From assembly GCF_900142545.1 (NCBI RefSeq), contig NZ_FRBF01000010.1:1-64000 (forward strand): DNA of 64,000 bases, read 5' to 3'. The notes beneath the pieces were generated by a model, which worked only from the letters and a program-made list of their open reading frames with translations, did no database searches and was not told the origin of the DNA. Position numbers and translations under genes: made by a program. This document shows, piece after piece, positions 19,433 through 28,434 of the stretch. Numbering within the stretch: the first letter of the stretch is position 1; every line of letters starts with the position of its first letter. Origin of the DNA: Fibrobacter sp. UWT2 (GTDB lineage Bacteria > Fibrobacterota > Fibrobacteria > Fibrobacterales > Fibrobacteraceae).

Positions 19433-21007
19433 TTACTTGAGGGTCTGAACCTGCACGTCCCAGCTCTGGTTGCCAAGAGCGATACGGTAGGTGCTTGCTG
19501 CGCCGGCCTTCATGTTCTTGGTGTCCACTGCCGGAGCAGCGTTCGGGTCCTTCTTGGGAACGCCAATGTGGCGGTTGCCCTTGAGGAATTCGATACCCTT
19601 GTTGCCAGCCTTCGTCTGGAGGCAGCCCGTGATGAAGATGGTTTCGTCGGTGACCGGGAGACCATTTTCTTCGAGGAGCTTCTTGGCGGCCGGAATGCCC
19701 GGCGGAAGAATTTCTTCTGCGCACTGGACGCCCGGATAGGCTTCCTTGAACGGCTTCATGTTGAACTGGTCGGCAGCGATCTTCACGAGTTCCGGATCCG
19801 GTTCGCAAGGAGTCTTGCCCTGGTAACCGAGGAGCATCTTGCCGTAGCCTTCGGTCATCTTGAACCAAGTACCGCGACCGGCAGCCTGGTTCAGGGTGTT
19901 CATGTAAGCCTGCTGGAAGTAGAACTGAGAAACCGGCGTCACGGAAGAAGCAAAGCCACCGCGGCGGACGCATTCACTCATGTTCTCGATAACCTTCGGG
20001 AACAGGTGGAAGGTCTTGGTTTCACGCATCATGAGGGTGTTGGCGGTAAGAGCGCCACCCGGCATGGGGCTGAAGATCACGTCGGTCGTAATCTGACGAG
20101 CTTCAGGCGGGAAGTTGTAGTCCTTGAGGCATTCAACAGCGACGTTGTTGGCTTCCATGAGTTCCGGAATGTGATCGTCAACGATGCTGTCTTCACCGAG
20201 GGCGAGCTTGTATTCCGTACCCTTGAGGGCGTGGAACATGGAGAACAGGTCGGGCTGAGCCGTACCGCCGGAAAGCGGCTTGCGGCCGAGGTCAACGCCA
20301 TCGGCGCCACCTTCGATAGCAGCCTTGTACTGGGCCACACCGGTACCGCAAGTGTCATGGCTGTGAATGCGGAGTTCCACATTGTCACCGAGGAGCTTAC
20401 GGGCGCGCTTGAAGGTTTCATAAACCTTAGTCGGGTTCGTGGTACCGGAAGCGTCCTTGAAGCAGACGGAGGCGAACGGAACACCTGCGTCCAGGATGCT
20501 GCGGAGAATGCGTTCATAGAATTCCGGGTTGTGGGCGGCGTTGAGGTCGCATCCCGGAGGAAGTTCCATCATGGTCACGACGACTTCGTGTTCAAGTCCT
20601 GCGTCGTGAATGCACTTACCGGAGTAAATGAGGTTGTTGACGTCGTTCAAAGCGTCGAAGTTACGAATACGGGTCATGCCGTGCTTCTTGAACATGTCGG
20701 CATGGAGCTTGATCATGTCGCGCGGCTGCGGAGCGAGGGCCACCACGTTGATACCGCGGGCGAGGGTCTGCAGACGGACGTTCGGACCCACCACGCGGCG
20801 GAATTCGTCCATCATGTCGAAAGCGTCTTCACCGCAGTTCTGGTAAAGGGCCTGGAAACGGGCGCCGCCACCAGCTTCAAAGTGGGTGATGCCGGCCTTG
20901 CAGGCAGCTTCGACAGCGGGCATAAAGTCCTTAGCGAAGACACGAGCACCGAAAATAGATTGGAAACCATCGCGGAACGAGGTATCCTGGAACTTGATCT
21001 TTTTCAT
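19433..21007 (-). CDS. Biotin-enzyme carboxyltransferase subunit (pyruvate carboxylase B / oxaloacetate decarboxylase alpha type)
   Basis: The 524-residue protein has a TIM-barrel of the HMG-lyase family followed by the conserved PYC/OADA domain. It begins with QDTSFRDGFQS, the local variant of DTTLRDxxQS. It also has the catalytic lysine in VCFKDASGTTNP and the metal-binding HSHDTCGTG. Such subunits move a carboxyl group between biotin and pyruvate/oxaloacetate. The chain ends at YRIALGNQSWDVQVQTLK, just where a biotinyl domain usually starts, so the carrier must be a separate protein. It probably serves the C4 succinate route. Reaction direction and cation pumping cannot be decided; no partner subunits are adjacent. 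Confidence 0.82.
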   Translation of the reverse strand: MKKIKFQDTSFRDGFQSIFGARVFAKDFMPAVEAACKAGITHFEAGGGARFQALYQNCGEDAFDMMDEFRRVVGPNVRLQTLARGINVVALAPQPRDMIKLHADMFKKHGMTRIRNFDALNDVNNLIYSGKCIHDAGLEHEVVVTMMELPPGCDLNAAHNPEFYERILRSILDAGVPFASVCFKDASGTTNPTKVYETFKRARKLLGDNVELRIHSHDTCGTGVAQYKAAIEGGADGVDLGRKPLSGGTAQPDLFSMFHALKGTEYKLALGEDSIVDDHIPELMEANNVAVECLKDYNFPPEARQITTDVIFSPMPGGALTANTLMMRETKTFHLFPKVIENMSECVRRGGFASSVTPVSQFYFQQAYMNTLNQAAGRGTWFKMTEGYGKMLLGYQGKTPCEPDPELVKIAADQFNMKPFKEAYPGVQCAEEILPPGIPAAKKLLEENGLPVTDETIFITGCLQTKAGNKGIEFLKGNRHIGVPKKDPNAAPAVDTKNMKAGAASTYRIALGNQSWDVQVQTLK

Positions 21008-21136
21008 AGTGTTTTCCTGTGGGATAAATCCCTTGTTTTTTACTGTACAATAAAATACGGGGGGAAAGATAGAAAAAGTGGGCTACAGATAATAGCTCGG
21101 AAATTGTAATGGGAGGCTGATTTTAACGGTTTGGAC

Positions 21137-22243
21137 CTATAGTTTTATCAGTTTTGCTATAAGGTCTATTCCTCCGTACCAGTTATAGCCGCCGATATCG
21201 AGATTGTTGTCGCCGAAGTTCGCTACGCCGACTCGGGCGCTGATTCCGAATAGTTTGGGGATGACGCCGTTCCCGCCGAAGAACTTGGCCCCTTCAAAGC
21301 CCATGGTGTAACCGTAGGAATAACCGTTGGCCATGTCCTTAAGACCTTTATCTTTGAACCGTTTGCCTTCTTCGGTGTCGAATTCGATGGCGTGCAGTCT
21401 TAAACCTCCGAAAACGGAAAGTTCATAATCGTAGGTGTAAATCAGCTTGGTGCGGAGCAGGGCTTCGACTGCGGTGTAGGAGATTTCTTTTTTGGGGAAG
21501 GTGACGCCTGACTGAACCACGTCTTCTTTGTACGGATTTACACCGACAATGCTCCCGATGCGGAAATCGGTGCAATACCTTCCGACAAAGCAGTACCCGA
21601 AACCGAGATCGAATGCCGGGCCGGGGTTAAGCTTGTCGTCGGCACCATGAGAGAAATAGTTGCCCCCGAATCCGAAGAATAAATTCCAGTGACCGGTTCG
21701 CAGAACGTCGCGCTGCCGTTTGACATTGAAGAACTCTTGCAGGAATTCCCGTTGACTGTCGTTTTCGATTTTATCGAGTTGAATTTGTACGTAACGCTTG
21801 CCTTCGATGTTGATAAAGCAATAGTAGACGATGAGGCGCACGAATGCGGCGTCTCCGGCGGGGAGTTTTTTCAGGTCGTCTTCCCAGGCGTCGCTTGCGA
21901 GGTAGGTGTAGACATCTTCGTAAAAATCTTCGTTGCTATACCCAAAATAAGTCAGTCGCCCGAATGCTCTGCGGTGTACATTTACGGATCTTGCTAAGCT
22001 TTCGCGGACATATCCTGGGTTTGCGATGTAACTGAATTCCTTTTTTAGCAGATGTTGGCCGATATCTTGGTCGAAATACGGGATTTCTGCGGTCTTTTTT
22101 TCAGGTTTGCTTTCGCTTGTTGTTCCGCCCCAGCCCCATTCGTGGCCGGATTCAAACTGGACTGGATCTGCGGCTTGCGAATAAAAGAATGCGCAAATGA
22201 GTAAAAGAAAAACTTTCTTGAGCATGTTAGTGAGCTTCGCCAT
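21137..22243 (-). CDS. Envelope protein with beta-barrel-like C terminus
   Basis: The 368-residue product starts MAKLTNMLKKVFLLLICAFF, a signal peptide ending near SQA. The ATG at 22243 overlaps the upstream gene by 17 bases; an internal ATG at 22225, just after the upstream stop, is an alternative. Residues 30-180 are helical and charged. Residues 190-368 are strands of barrel type (WNLFFGFGGNYFSHG, AFDLGFGYCFVGRY, YNWYGGIDLIAKLIKL). It is co-transcribed with the gene before it, which has a similar two-part build. No family is recognised; a surface or outer-membrane role is inferred. Confidence 0.6.
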   Translation of the reverse strand: MAKLTNMLKKVFLLLICAFFYSQAADPVQFESGHEWGWGGTTSESKPEKKTAEIPYFDQDIGQHLLKKEFSYIANPGYVRESLARSVNVHRRAFGRLTYFGYSNEDFYEDVYTYLASDAWEDDLKKLPAGDAAFVRLIVYYCFINIEGKRYVQIQLDKIENDSQREFLQEFFNVKRQRDVLRTGHWNLFFGFGGNYFSHGADDKLNPGPAFDLGFGYCFVGRYCTDFRIGSIVGVNPYKEDVVQSGVTFPKKEISYTAVEALLRTKLIYTYDYELSVFGGLRLHAIEFDTEEGKRFKDKGLKDMANGYSYGYTMGFEGAKFFGGNGVIPKLFGISARVGVANFGDNNLDIGGYNWYGGIDLIAKLIKL

Positions 22244-23975
22244 ATTTCTTTTTACTCCTGTCGTAGAATTGCATTAACGGGGTGAGCGTTACGGAGAATA
22301 TGCCGCCGTCGCTATCTTTTACGATGTCTGTGTAGTAGTTGCTCACGCTTGCGAAAAGTCTTAACCCGAGTCGGAATTGTCCATCGTCTTTGTATTTGGT
22401 GAAATAGAAGTCGAACGCCGTTCCGAAATGAAGCCCTGCTCCGACATGGGATTTCAAGGGCTTTTCGACATCTTTTACTTGAAGGTCGCTAAAGAGGATT
22501 GTGGGACCTAGATAGATTCTGTTTTCTACATAGGATGTTACAAAGGTGCGATAGCCGGCGTACAAGTCAATAAGAACTAGGCTTTGGAATTTGTTGTCGT
22601 CGAAGGTCTTGGAATGTAGGATCCTTGTATTGTAACCGCCACCGATTTTTTTGTAGAAGAATTCCAAGGTGATGTCAAATGTGGGGTGGTTGTCGAAATC
22701 ATAACTGAAAGCATCGCCGAATCCCAAGGATAGGCCTCCGCCCATGCCTATTTGAATGTTCCAGCCGACTCCGTAATCCACGTAAAAATTCGTGGTGATA
22801 AAGTTCCACTGCTCAATTTTCTTGACGCTGTCTTCGTTCGCTTTAATAAGGGCGTTCAAATCGCTTTGGTTATCCGAAACGAGTGCAGCGGCGAGTATCC
22901 GCCAGAAGGCGCGGTCGCTGGAACTGCGGTCTAGTAGGGCGTTTTCAAGTTCGCCGGAACGATACATTGCCCTGAGGGAATCTTGCAACATCGCGTGAAT
23001 GGCTGCTTCTTCGTCATCTACGTACGGAGAGGGGGAATAGGGGCAATCCGCATAGTCTTCGAAGGTGCGCAAGTAGGCGCTAAGCAGGCGCTTGGTGTTG
23101 CTGCTAAGATTGGACGGAGAACTATAAAAGAAGCGCTTGTGTGCGTGAACTAGGAAAGTGTCCAGTTTGGCAGTGTTCTCCCGGATCGCGTCTTTGTCGC
23201 CTATTACAAGGGCTTCCTTGATTTGCTCCTTGTAAATCGGACTCATGTCCTTGGAAATTTCAATTTTGAAACGGTTCGGTAGGTATGAGTCTTGCCTTTT
23301 AGCGATGGTTTCAAGGGATTTGAATTCGTCTTTTTCAATAATGCGTGAATGACCGTCGCTGAAATAGATTCGCTCAAGTTTGGATGCGTCGCCTTCGAGA
23401 GAAATTTCTGCCAAGAGCTTGGGCGGGGTAGTCTCGATAACGGGACCGCTGTAGATAAGGTAGGTGCGCGAAAGGGTGTCGTAATATGTTTCGGGGTCTC
23501 TCCAGGTTCTAGTGTGGCGGTCGTATACCTTATTTATCTGGTATTCTACTTTAAGGAGTCTGTAATATGCGTAATTGCTGGCCCCGATGTAAGCATTTTT
23601 AAGGTCAGAGGGGATTGAATCTAGTTTGCGCAACGATAAATTGTGTTGTTTGTCATGCCACAAAAAGAATTCGCTTTTTTGCTCTTTAGAAAGATTTTTT
23701 TCTTTATCAGACCAGAAATCCATTTTCCCGTTATGGTAAGATACTGTCGATAAAGTTATAACGTTGGCTGTCCCCCAGAACACGAATCCTGTGTCGCTGT
23801 CCAGCTTTTCTTGTAGGGTCATGCGGAGGGAGTCGGGGAGTCTTGCCGCTTCAACGGAATCGATCAAGTCTTCGCATTCTCGGGAGTTGAAGAAACAGTA
23901 GCCGGGCTCGGCATATGACAGAACCGCCGTGCAGAGCGCTACGATGAAAAAGATTCCTGAACTAACCCAACGCAT
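22227..23975 (-). CDS. Envelope protein with helical N-terminal and barrel-like C-terminal part
   Basis: I choose the ATG at 23975 (GGGAG upstream) over a TTG 60 bases earlier. The 582-residue protein has a signal peptide (MRWVSSGIFFIVALCTAVLS, cleaved near SYA), a long charged helical region (about 30-390), and a C-terminal region of barrel-like strands (WNIQIGMGGGLSLGFGDAF, LVLIDLYAGYRTF, FRLGLRLFASVSNYY). It overlaps the downstream gene, which has the same general plan, so they may form a pair. No catalytic motif is visible and no family is recognised. Confidence 0.6.
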   Translation of the reverse strand: MRWVSSGIFFIVALCTAVLSYAEPGYCFFNSRECEDLIDSVEAARLPDSLRMTLQEKLDSDTGFVFWGTANVITLSTVSYHNGKMDFWSDKEKNLSKEQKSEFFLWHDKQHNLSLRKLDSIPSDLKNAYIGASNYAYYRLLKVEYQINKVYDRHTRTWRDPETYYDTLSRTYLIYSGPVIETTPPKLLAEISLEGDASKLERIYFSDGHSRIIEKDEFKSLETIAKRQDSYLPNRFKIEISKDMSPIYKEQIKEALVIGDKDAIRENTAKLDTFLVHAHKRFFYSSPSNLSSNTKRLLSAYLRTFEDYADCPYSPSPYVDDEEAAIHAMLQDSLRAMYRSGELENALLDRSSSDRAFWRILAAALVSDNQSDLNALIKANEDSVKKIEQWNFITTNFYVDYGVGWNIQIGMGGGLSLGFGDAFSYDFDNHPTFDITLEFFYKKIGGGYNTRILHSKTFDDNKFQSLVLIDLYAGYRTFVTSYVENRIYLGPTILFSDLQVKDVEKPLKSHVGAGLHFGTAFDFYFTKYKDDGQFRLGLRLFASVSNYYTDIVKDSDGGIFSVTLTPLMQFYDRSKKKYGEAH

Positions 23976-24051
23976 GAACCCGAGAACTCCCTTTTGCCCC
24001 AAATTTAATAAAGATTGATAAAAAAATGAGGTCAATGCGTTTCAATTTGAT

Positions 24052-24420
24052 TTACTTGGCAATCAAATTGACGATCAGGGCGATTAGACCGCCTAGCAGC
24101 AAAACGGCTATGGCGACCATCGAGACGAAGGTCCACTTGGCGTATTTCAGGAGCTTAACCAGGCTTGCGTTCTGGTTTCCGACAAATTGTTGAATCAGGT
24201 TGATGCCTGCGGCAAGTGTAAGGCCAGCATCGTCAATCCAGCCTATGATGGGAATGTCTGGAATCAAGTCTATCGGAGAAGCGTCATAAGCCAAGGCGGC
24301 AAGCATCAGCAACACCGCCAAAGCCTTTTTCATGTTCGAAGAATGATCTTCCACTGGAACATCTTCCCGGTGAATTTCGTGAACTTCTACTTCTTCGATT
24401 TCGTCTTCATCTTTTAACAT
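24052..24420 (-). CDS. DUF1232 (YkvA-like) membrane protein
   Basis: The 122-residue protein has an acidic N-terminal 28 residues, then the DUF1232 core ALAYDASPIDLIPDIPIIG followed by WIDDAGLTL, and a C-terminal membrane helix (about 98-120). Family members are small integral membrane proteins of unknown role. It stands 32 bases before the start of a long gap-free minus-strand pair but is probably its own transcript or the first gene of that run, as no terminator separates them. Confidence 0.82.
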   Translation of the reverse strand: MLKDEDEIEEVEVHEIHREDVPVEDHSSNMKKALAVLLMLAALAYDASPIDLIPDIPIIGWIDDAGLTLAAGINLIQQFVGNQNASLVKLLKYAKWTFVSMVAIAVLLLGGLIALIVNLIAK

Positions 24421-24494
24421 GGTGCTTAATATAATAAATTAGGCGGTTGAAAGTTTTTTGCGGTCCCAAAGATATACGGGGTGTAATCTAACCC

Positions 24495-24523
24495 TTGATT
24501 TTATGTCAAATCTGACATATATT
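24495..24523 (+). promoter_or_regulatory. Promoter with palindromic operator before Xre-type gene
   Basis: TTGATT (24495-24500) and TATATT (24518-24523) are spaced by 17 bases, a good sigma-70 promoter. Inside the spacer is the palindrome TATGTCA-AATC-TGACATA (24502-24519). Its position suits a repressor that blocks RNA polymerase, most simply the Xre-type product itself. Confidence 0.6.
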
Positions 24524-24540
24524 TGAGATGATAAGGATTA

Positions 24541-24888
24541 GTGTATGGAAAAGGCGAAAAAAAATTGCAGAAGAAAGGCTGGAAAGTCGGCGATGTGGAT
24601 GAATTTATTGGCCTGAGTCCGGCTGAAATGGCAATTGTTGAAATGAAAGTAGCTTTGGCAAAGGCTTTGGTTGCCAAACGAAAGGCTTGTGGTGAAACAC
24701 AGGTCTCCGCAGCAATCTTGGCAAAGACAAGTCAGTCGCGATATGCTAAGGTGGAACATGCTGATTCTAGTGTTTCTCTAGAACTGATGATAAAGATGTT
24801 CTTTGCTTTGGGCGCGAATAAGAAAGAATTGATGAAAGTGCTTTCGGATTGCAAGGCCGCCTTGCTTCTGCCTGCTAAAACCTCTTAA
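24541..24888 (+). CDS. Xre-type helix-turn-helix protein, start region frameshifted at an A8 tract
   Basis: The open frame from GTG 24541 gives 115 residues with a helix-turn-helix (about 50-75, ETQVSAAILAKTSQSRYAKVE), like HigA-type antitoxins. However, the best ribosome site (AAGGA, 24533-24537) is seven bases before an ATG at 24545 in another frame. That frame reads MEKAKK and then leaves the protein frame at a run of eight A (24557-24564). One extra A would give MEKAKKKLQKKGWKVGD, the kind of start usual for this family. So the gene is either frameshifted, slippage-dependent, or affected by a homopolymer error. No toxin gene is adjacent. Its end overlaps the convergent gene by 14 bases. 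Confidence 0.65.
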   Translation: MYGKGEKKLQKKGWKVGDVDEFIGLSPAEMAIVEMKVALAKALVAKRKACGETQVSAAILAKTSQSRYAKVEHADSSVSLELMIKMFFALGANKKELMKVLSDCKAALLLPAKTS

Positions 24889-25354
24889 ATTTGTCGGGGA
24901 TTTTGTATCCGTAAGATTCAAGTTTTTGAACGTATAAAGGATCTTTTAAACGTTCTTCGGATTCGTGCATGTATTTTTTGTTGCTGGTATTTTGAAACCC
25001 GAACTTGATACGTATGGACATGAAGAAGCAGGGTAATGATGCAATGCCTTCAATGATTGAACCTACAATAGCTTTGTCGTAGTAATAGGTGCCTGGTGTT
25101 AAGGAGTGAAAATAAACCATTGCGGCGTGAATTAGGGAGCCTGCTAAGAGTATTAATCCTATGAAAAAATATAAGGAAGCTTTGCTGGATCTAGGAGCAA
25201 TTCCTTCGATTGCGACTTCGCGAAATTGATCGTCTAAATATTCGGTTTGGCATTTTTGACATTTTACAATTGGGCTACCGTATCTCCAAACATTGTTGCA
25301 AGGAAATTCGTTTAGGTGATTGCAATTTGGACAAGAACTTTCAATGAAATGCAT
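24875..25354 (-). CDS. Small membrane protein with N-terminal zinc ribbon
   Basis: The 159-residue protein begins with two Cys pairs, CPNC at 8-11 and CQKC at 32-35, forming a probable zinc ribbon. Two membrane helices follow (about 60-85 and 95-115), and the tail is basic. The zinc ribbon plus two helices is common among uncharacterised bacterial membrane proteins. It lies head to tail with the NERD gene and is AT-rich like it, so both may have arrived together. I do not recognise a function. Confidence 0.6.
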   Translation of the reverse strand: MHFIESSCPNCNHLNEFPCNNVWRYGSPIVKCQKCQTEYLDDQFREVAIEGIAPRSSKASLYFFIGLILLAGSLIHAAMVYFHSLTPGTYYYDKAIVGSIIEGIASLPCFFMSIRIKFGFQNTSNKKYMHESEERLKDPLYVQKLESYGYKIPDKFKRF

Positions 25355-25384
25355 ATAGGTGTTAATATTTTTTATGATATTATT

Positions 25385-26644
25385 TTAGACATTATATAAT
25401 TTTTCCAATTTTTCGCAAATTTCTTTTTGTGCTTGTTCTGAAAGAATGCGCTTGTCAGTGAGGTTACCTAGTTCGTCGGCTAGGTGCTGAATTCGCCAAA
25501 TAGGAACACTTGGATTTGTTTCATAGCAAGTTGTATCAGCATTGGCCAAAACCACGATTGGATTAACCCATTTTTTGTCCTTGTTTCAATTGAAAACGGC
25601 TTCAAGAAAGTCTGCAAGTTGTGCGGCGTTTCTTTTTACTTGATTAGTTGGGCTGTCTTTGATTTTTTTCTTTTTCTTTCCGCAAAAATACCAATCATCA
25701 GTTATATTTTCGTATTTACCATTGTATGTTTTGACTTCAAAGATGAATACTCCTTGTGGTCCAACAAGTACTATATCCATGTCTTCTTTTTTATTTGGAA
25801 GTACGAGATTTCGAAAAGCGTGGTATGAACCATCTAAACATTCTCGCATTACGTCAATAACCTTGTCTTCACCATCTCTACCTTGTTTGTGATTCTTTAT
25901 TTGAAAGTCATAGTCGTCAATTTTCTTTTCGGCAGTATGTTTTACAACGAGGTTTGCCATAAACATGAAAAAAGACAGTATAATGACGATAGAAACAAAA
26001 CCTATGATTTTTGTCTTTACAATAAAATCAATTAGAGTCGGAATAGCTCCTGTTACGCCCATATAAATGATGTCAAGTATGAACAGTATGGTGCATGTCG
26101 TTAGAATAGTTCCCCAGAAAGCGCCCTTTTTAAAAGAAAGAGCTTCTATTTGTTTTTCCATAAAACTTCGGTTTGCGGTCACTTTAAGAGTGCCTTTTGG
26201 CTCATTCATTTTTTCACTTTCCATTCCCAGTTGAGAACGGAGTATAATGTGCGCTGCTGTGCGAACTTGTTCATCCCAAGCTTTTTCAATAGCGTAAGCT
26301 AGATCGCGCTTGGTTATATCGCGATTGTCGATTAGTTCGCCCATGGTACAACCGGTTCTTCCTGTGTGTATGCTGAAAGGCCAGATGACAGCGTTTGCTT
26401 CATATATGTTTCTGGGAAGTTTTCCTTTTTCAATGAGTTTTTTTGTTGAAACCTGTTTTTGCTTTAGCAGAACTATGCATGCATCTCGAATTGCGGAATC
26501 GTAGGCTTTTTTTGCACCCCATTCAAGTCGACTTTGTGTTAGAAAACCGTTGTCAAATAATACTCCCATCGGCTTATAATTGGTTTTTAGCCAATAAGTA
26601 TTTCGAGCTCTTTCTAAAGTCATAAAAGGATTAGCTTCGGCCAT
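25385..26644 (-). pseudogene. NERD-domain membrane protein split by an in-frame TGA
   Basis: The frame from ATG 26644 (GAGGA upstream) encodes 352 residues and then meets TGA at 25586-25588. The same frame continues for 66 more codons to TAA at 25385. This continuation reads like the natural end of a NERD domain (NPIVVLANADTT, VPIWRIQHLADEL). The intact part has two membrane helices (about 180-225) and a NERD nuclease-like core: GRDGEDKVIDVM, EDMDIVLVGPQGVFIFEVKT (D, E and K of the PD-(D/E)XK type). NERD proteins are nuclease-related and often linked to DNA processing or defence. The stop probably arose by one base change, so the gene may be inactive, or the shorter form may be used. Confidence 0.7.
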
Positions 26645-26734
26645 GTTGTTCCTCAGTGCTAGTAGATTGCCTGTACTTTGAATATAACTTAAAAATTATT
26701 AAAGAGGTCTGCGCGTGTACGATTTTGGCGGGTA

Positions 26735-26898
26735 AGGGAGATCCCGGCTCTAGGCCGGGAAGACATTTACTAAGCCGGGGCGTTACCCCGGATCAGATCC
26801 GGGGCAGGCTCCTGCCGGCGTGTGAGGGCCCGTTAGAAGGGGTAGCGGAAGACCCGATAAGGGCGGGGCTGAAGCGAGGGGAAGGCTTTCCCCTTTTT
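26735..26898 (+). repeat. GC-rich palindromic intergenic element, copy 1
   Basis: This stretch is much richer in G and C than its AT-rich surroundings. It consists of successive hairpins: CCCGGC-TCTA-GGCCGGG, CCCCGGAT-CAG-ATCCGGGG, and a closing GGGGAA-GGCT-TTCCCC followed by TTTTT. The right half, from CCCGTTAGAAGGGG to the T run, matches the reverse complement of 44017-44170 closely, sharing AGCGGAAGACCCG and GGGGCTGAAGCGAGGGGAAG. The T-run hairpin would act as a terminator. A long open frame runs through it but is not coding in character. Confidence 0.75.
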
Positions 26899-27018
26899 AT
26901 AAAAATTGCTATTCCAATTTGGAATAATAAAATGTTTACATTCGCTGGTCTAGCGAATGAGCGTGTTTGTATCTTGGAGGTGGGGCGGTTGGTTGCCCCG
27001 ATAACACGGAGGTCCATC

Positions 27019-27462
27019 ATGAAAAGCGTAAAAGTAATGTTGTTTGTAATGCTAGCCGTTCTGGTATCGACCTCTTTCGCTGCCAGGAAGGTTAAGTCAA
27101 AGTTGGGAGACATCGATGTCACATCTCAAAAAGGTGGTGGCGCGGTTGTCTGCACCGCTCACTTCGAAGACGAACTGACGATTCTCAAGGATGCCGATAC
27201 GGAGGTTCTTGTGAAAGGAAGTTGCGGTCAGGGGTGGGTCGCGAAATCAAAAATCGAATATGTGGCGCAAGGCCCTGGTGATAAAACGATCACCATCGAC
27301 GAATACAATATCCAGAATTGGATTGACAATCTGTCGGTATTCGATGTTCATGTGGATGATATCGAGGACTTCGAAGGGGTTACGATTGACCGTGACTTCA
27401 GAGAATACTTGACTTACACGATTGATCGCGAACAGACTGAAATGCATAATGGTGAAAATTAA
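27019..27462 (+). CDS. Small secreted protein, possible SH3-like fold
   Basis: The ATG at 27019 has GGAGG seven bases upstream, so upstream in-frame codons are not used. The 147-residue product has a signal peptide (MKSVKVMLFVMLAVLVSTSFA) and a short beta-rich segment (about 25-85: GGGAVVCTAHFEDELTIL, VLVKGSCGQGWVAKSKIEYV) that resembles bacterial SH3 domains. The acidic tail has no clear fold. Role unknown; SH3-like modules often bind cell-wall peptides. A terminator follows at 27496. Confidence 0.6.
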   Translation: MKSVKVMLFVMLAVLVSTSFAARKVKSKLGDIDVTSQKGGGAVVCTAHFEDELTILKDADTEVLVKGSCGQGWVAKSKIEYVAQGPGDKTITIDEYNIQNWIDNLSVFDVHVDDIEDFEGVTIDRDFREYLTYTIDREQTEMHNGEN

Positions 27463-27495
27463 TCGTTAAACATGGAGGTGTTAAATCCGTAGAAT

Positions 27496-27520
27496 AATCC
27501 CTGCGCAAGCGGGGATTTTC
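27496..27520 (+). terminator. Rho-independent terminator
   Basis: AATCCCTGC and GCGGGGATT pair around GCAA and are followed by TTTC. It ends the small secreted protein gene, 33 bases after its stop. Confidence 0.7.
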
Positions 27521-27526
27521 TATATT

Positions 27527-28429
27527 ATGGGTATGAGTTTGATTAATACCATAGTCGTTGCTGGTGGTACGCACGGTAACGAACGGACGGGGGTTCGCCT
27601 TGTTCAGAAATGGATGGAACACCCAGAGTGTTATAATTCGCTCTGTAGCGCCAAGGTGGATTTGGTGCTTGCTAACCCCGAAGCGGTGCGTTTGAATCGC
27701 CGCTATCGCGATCATGATTTGAATCGCGCCTTTTCGCAGACTTGTTTGGATGTGTCGGTTGATTCGCGGCTGTATGAATTCCGCCGTGCTAAAGAACTGA
27801 ATGCTTTGTACGGCCCGAAGGGTGCTGCTACCAAGACGGATTTGATTCTGGATGTGCACAACACGGGTTCGAATATGGGCTATTGCCTGATTCTGTCGAC
27901 GCGAGATCCGTTTACGATGCGCGCCTCGGCGGTGTTGACTCAGGAATTCAAGGATGCGTGGATTTATTATCAGCCGGAAGAACGCTCTGCTTCGCCGTAT
28001 TTTGGAACGGTGGCGAAGGCGGATGTGTGTATCGAGATCGGCCCGCAACAGCATGGAACGCTGGATGCTGCGATTTTCGAGGAATCGGAACGCCTGGTGA
28101 AACGCTACCTGGAATTGGCCGAGGAATGGAACCGCGGCGAATTGCAGAAACGCCCGCCAATCAAGGTGGAAGTGTATACGCAGTTCAAGGATTTGGGTTA
28201 CCCCAAGCCGCAGGGCGGTGGCCCGATTCAGGCGATGATTCATCCGGAATTGATGGGTCGCGACTATCGCGAACTCAAGGATGGCGACAAGTTGTTCCGC
28301 ACATTCGACGGCGAAGATATTTTGTACCATGGCGAAAGCCCGGTGTATCCGATTTTCATTAGCGAGCCTGCGTACTACGAAAAGGATATCGCGATGAGCC
28401 TCACGGTAAAAAGCATCGAGGAATGGTAG
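27527..28429 (+). CDS. Aspartoacylase-type zinc carboxypeptidase
   Basis: The 300-residue protein belongs to the succinylglutamate desuccinylase/aspartoacylase family, which cleaves N-acyl amino acids. Zinc ligands are seen in GGTHGNE (His16, Glu19) and in LDVHNTGSN (near 110), and the catalytic Glu in IEIGPQQHG (near 170). The RRYRDHDLNRAF segment, which binds the substrate carboxylate, is also present. The C-terminal beta domain is typical of aspartoacylase (ACY2), which hydrolyses N-acetylaspartate. In bacteria the true substrate is often not known. Either of two nearby ATGs could start it. The gene heads a plus-strand series with a short repeat after it. Confidence 0.85.
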   Translation: MGMSLINTIVVAGGTHGNERTGVRLVQKWMEHPECYNSLCSAKVDLVLANPEAVRLNRRYRDHDLNRAFSQTCLDVSVDSRLYEFRRAKELNALYGPKGAATKTDLILDVHNTGSNMGYCLILSTRDPFTMRASAVLTQEFKDAWIYYQPEERSASPYFGTVAKADVCIEIGPQQHGTLDAAIFEESERLVKRYLELAEEWNRGELQKRPPIKVEVYTQFKDLGYPKPQGGGPIQAMIHPELMGRDYRELKDGDKLFRTFDGEDILYHGESPVYPIFISEPAYYEKDIAMSLTVKSIEEW

Positions 28430-28434
28430 CTTTA

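Noticed and set aside
19568-21109. 513-codon plus-strand ORF opposite the carboxyltransferase
   Set aside because: Antisense shadow of a well-supported gene.
25586-25588. TGA in the NERD gene as selenocysteine or recoded Trp
   Set aside because: No SECIS-like hairpin follows it, other genes here use TGA as a normal stop, and the family does not need selenocysteine.
26656-27018. Upstream extension of the small secreted protein gene
   Set aside because: The frame crosses a palindromic repeat and an untranslated leader; the ATG at 27019 has a signal peptide and GGAGG.
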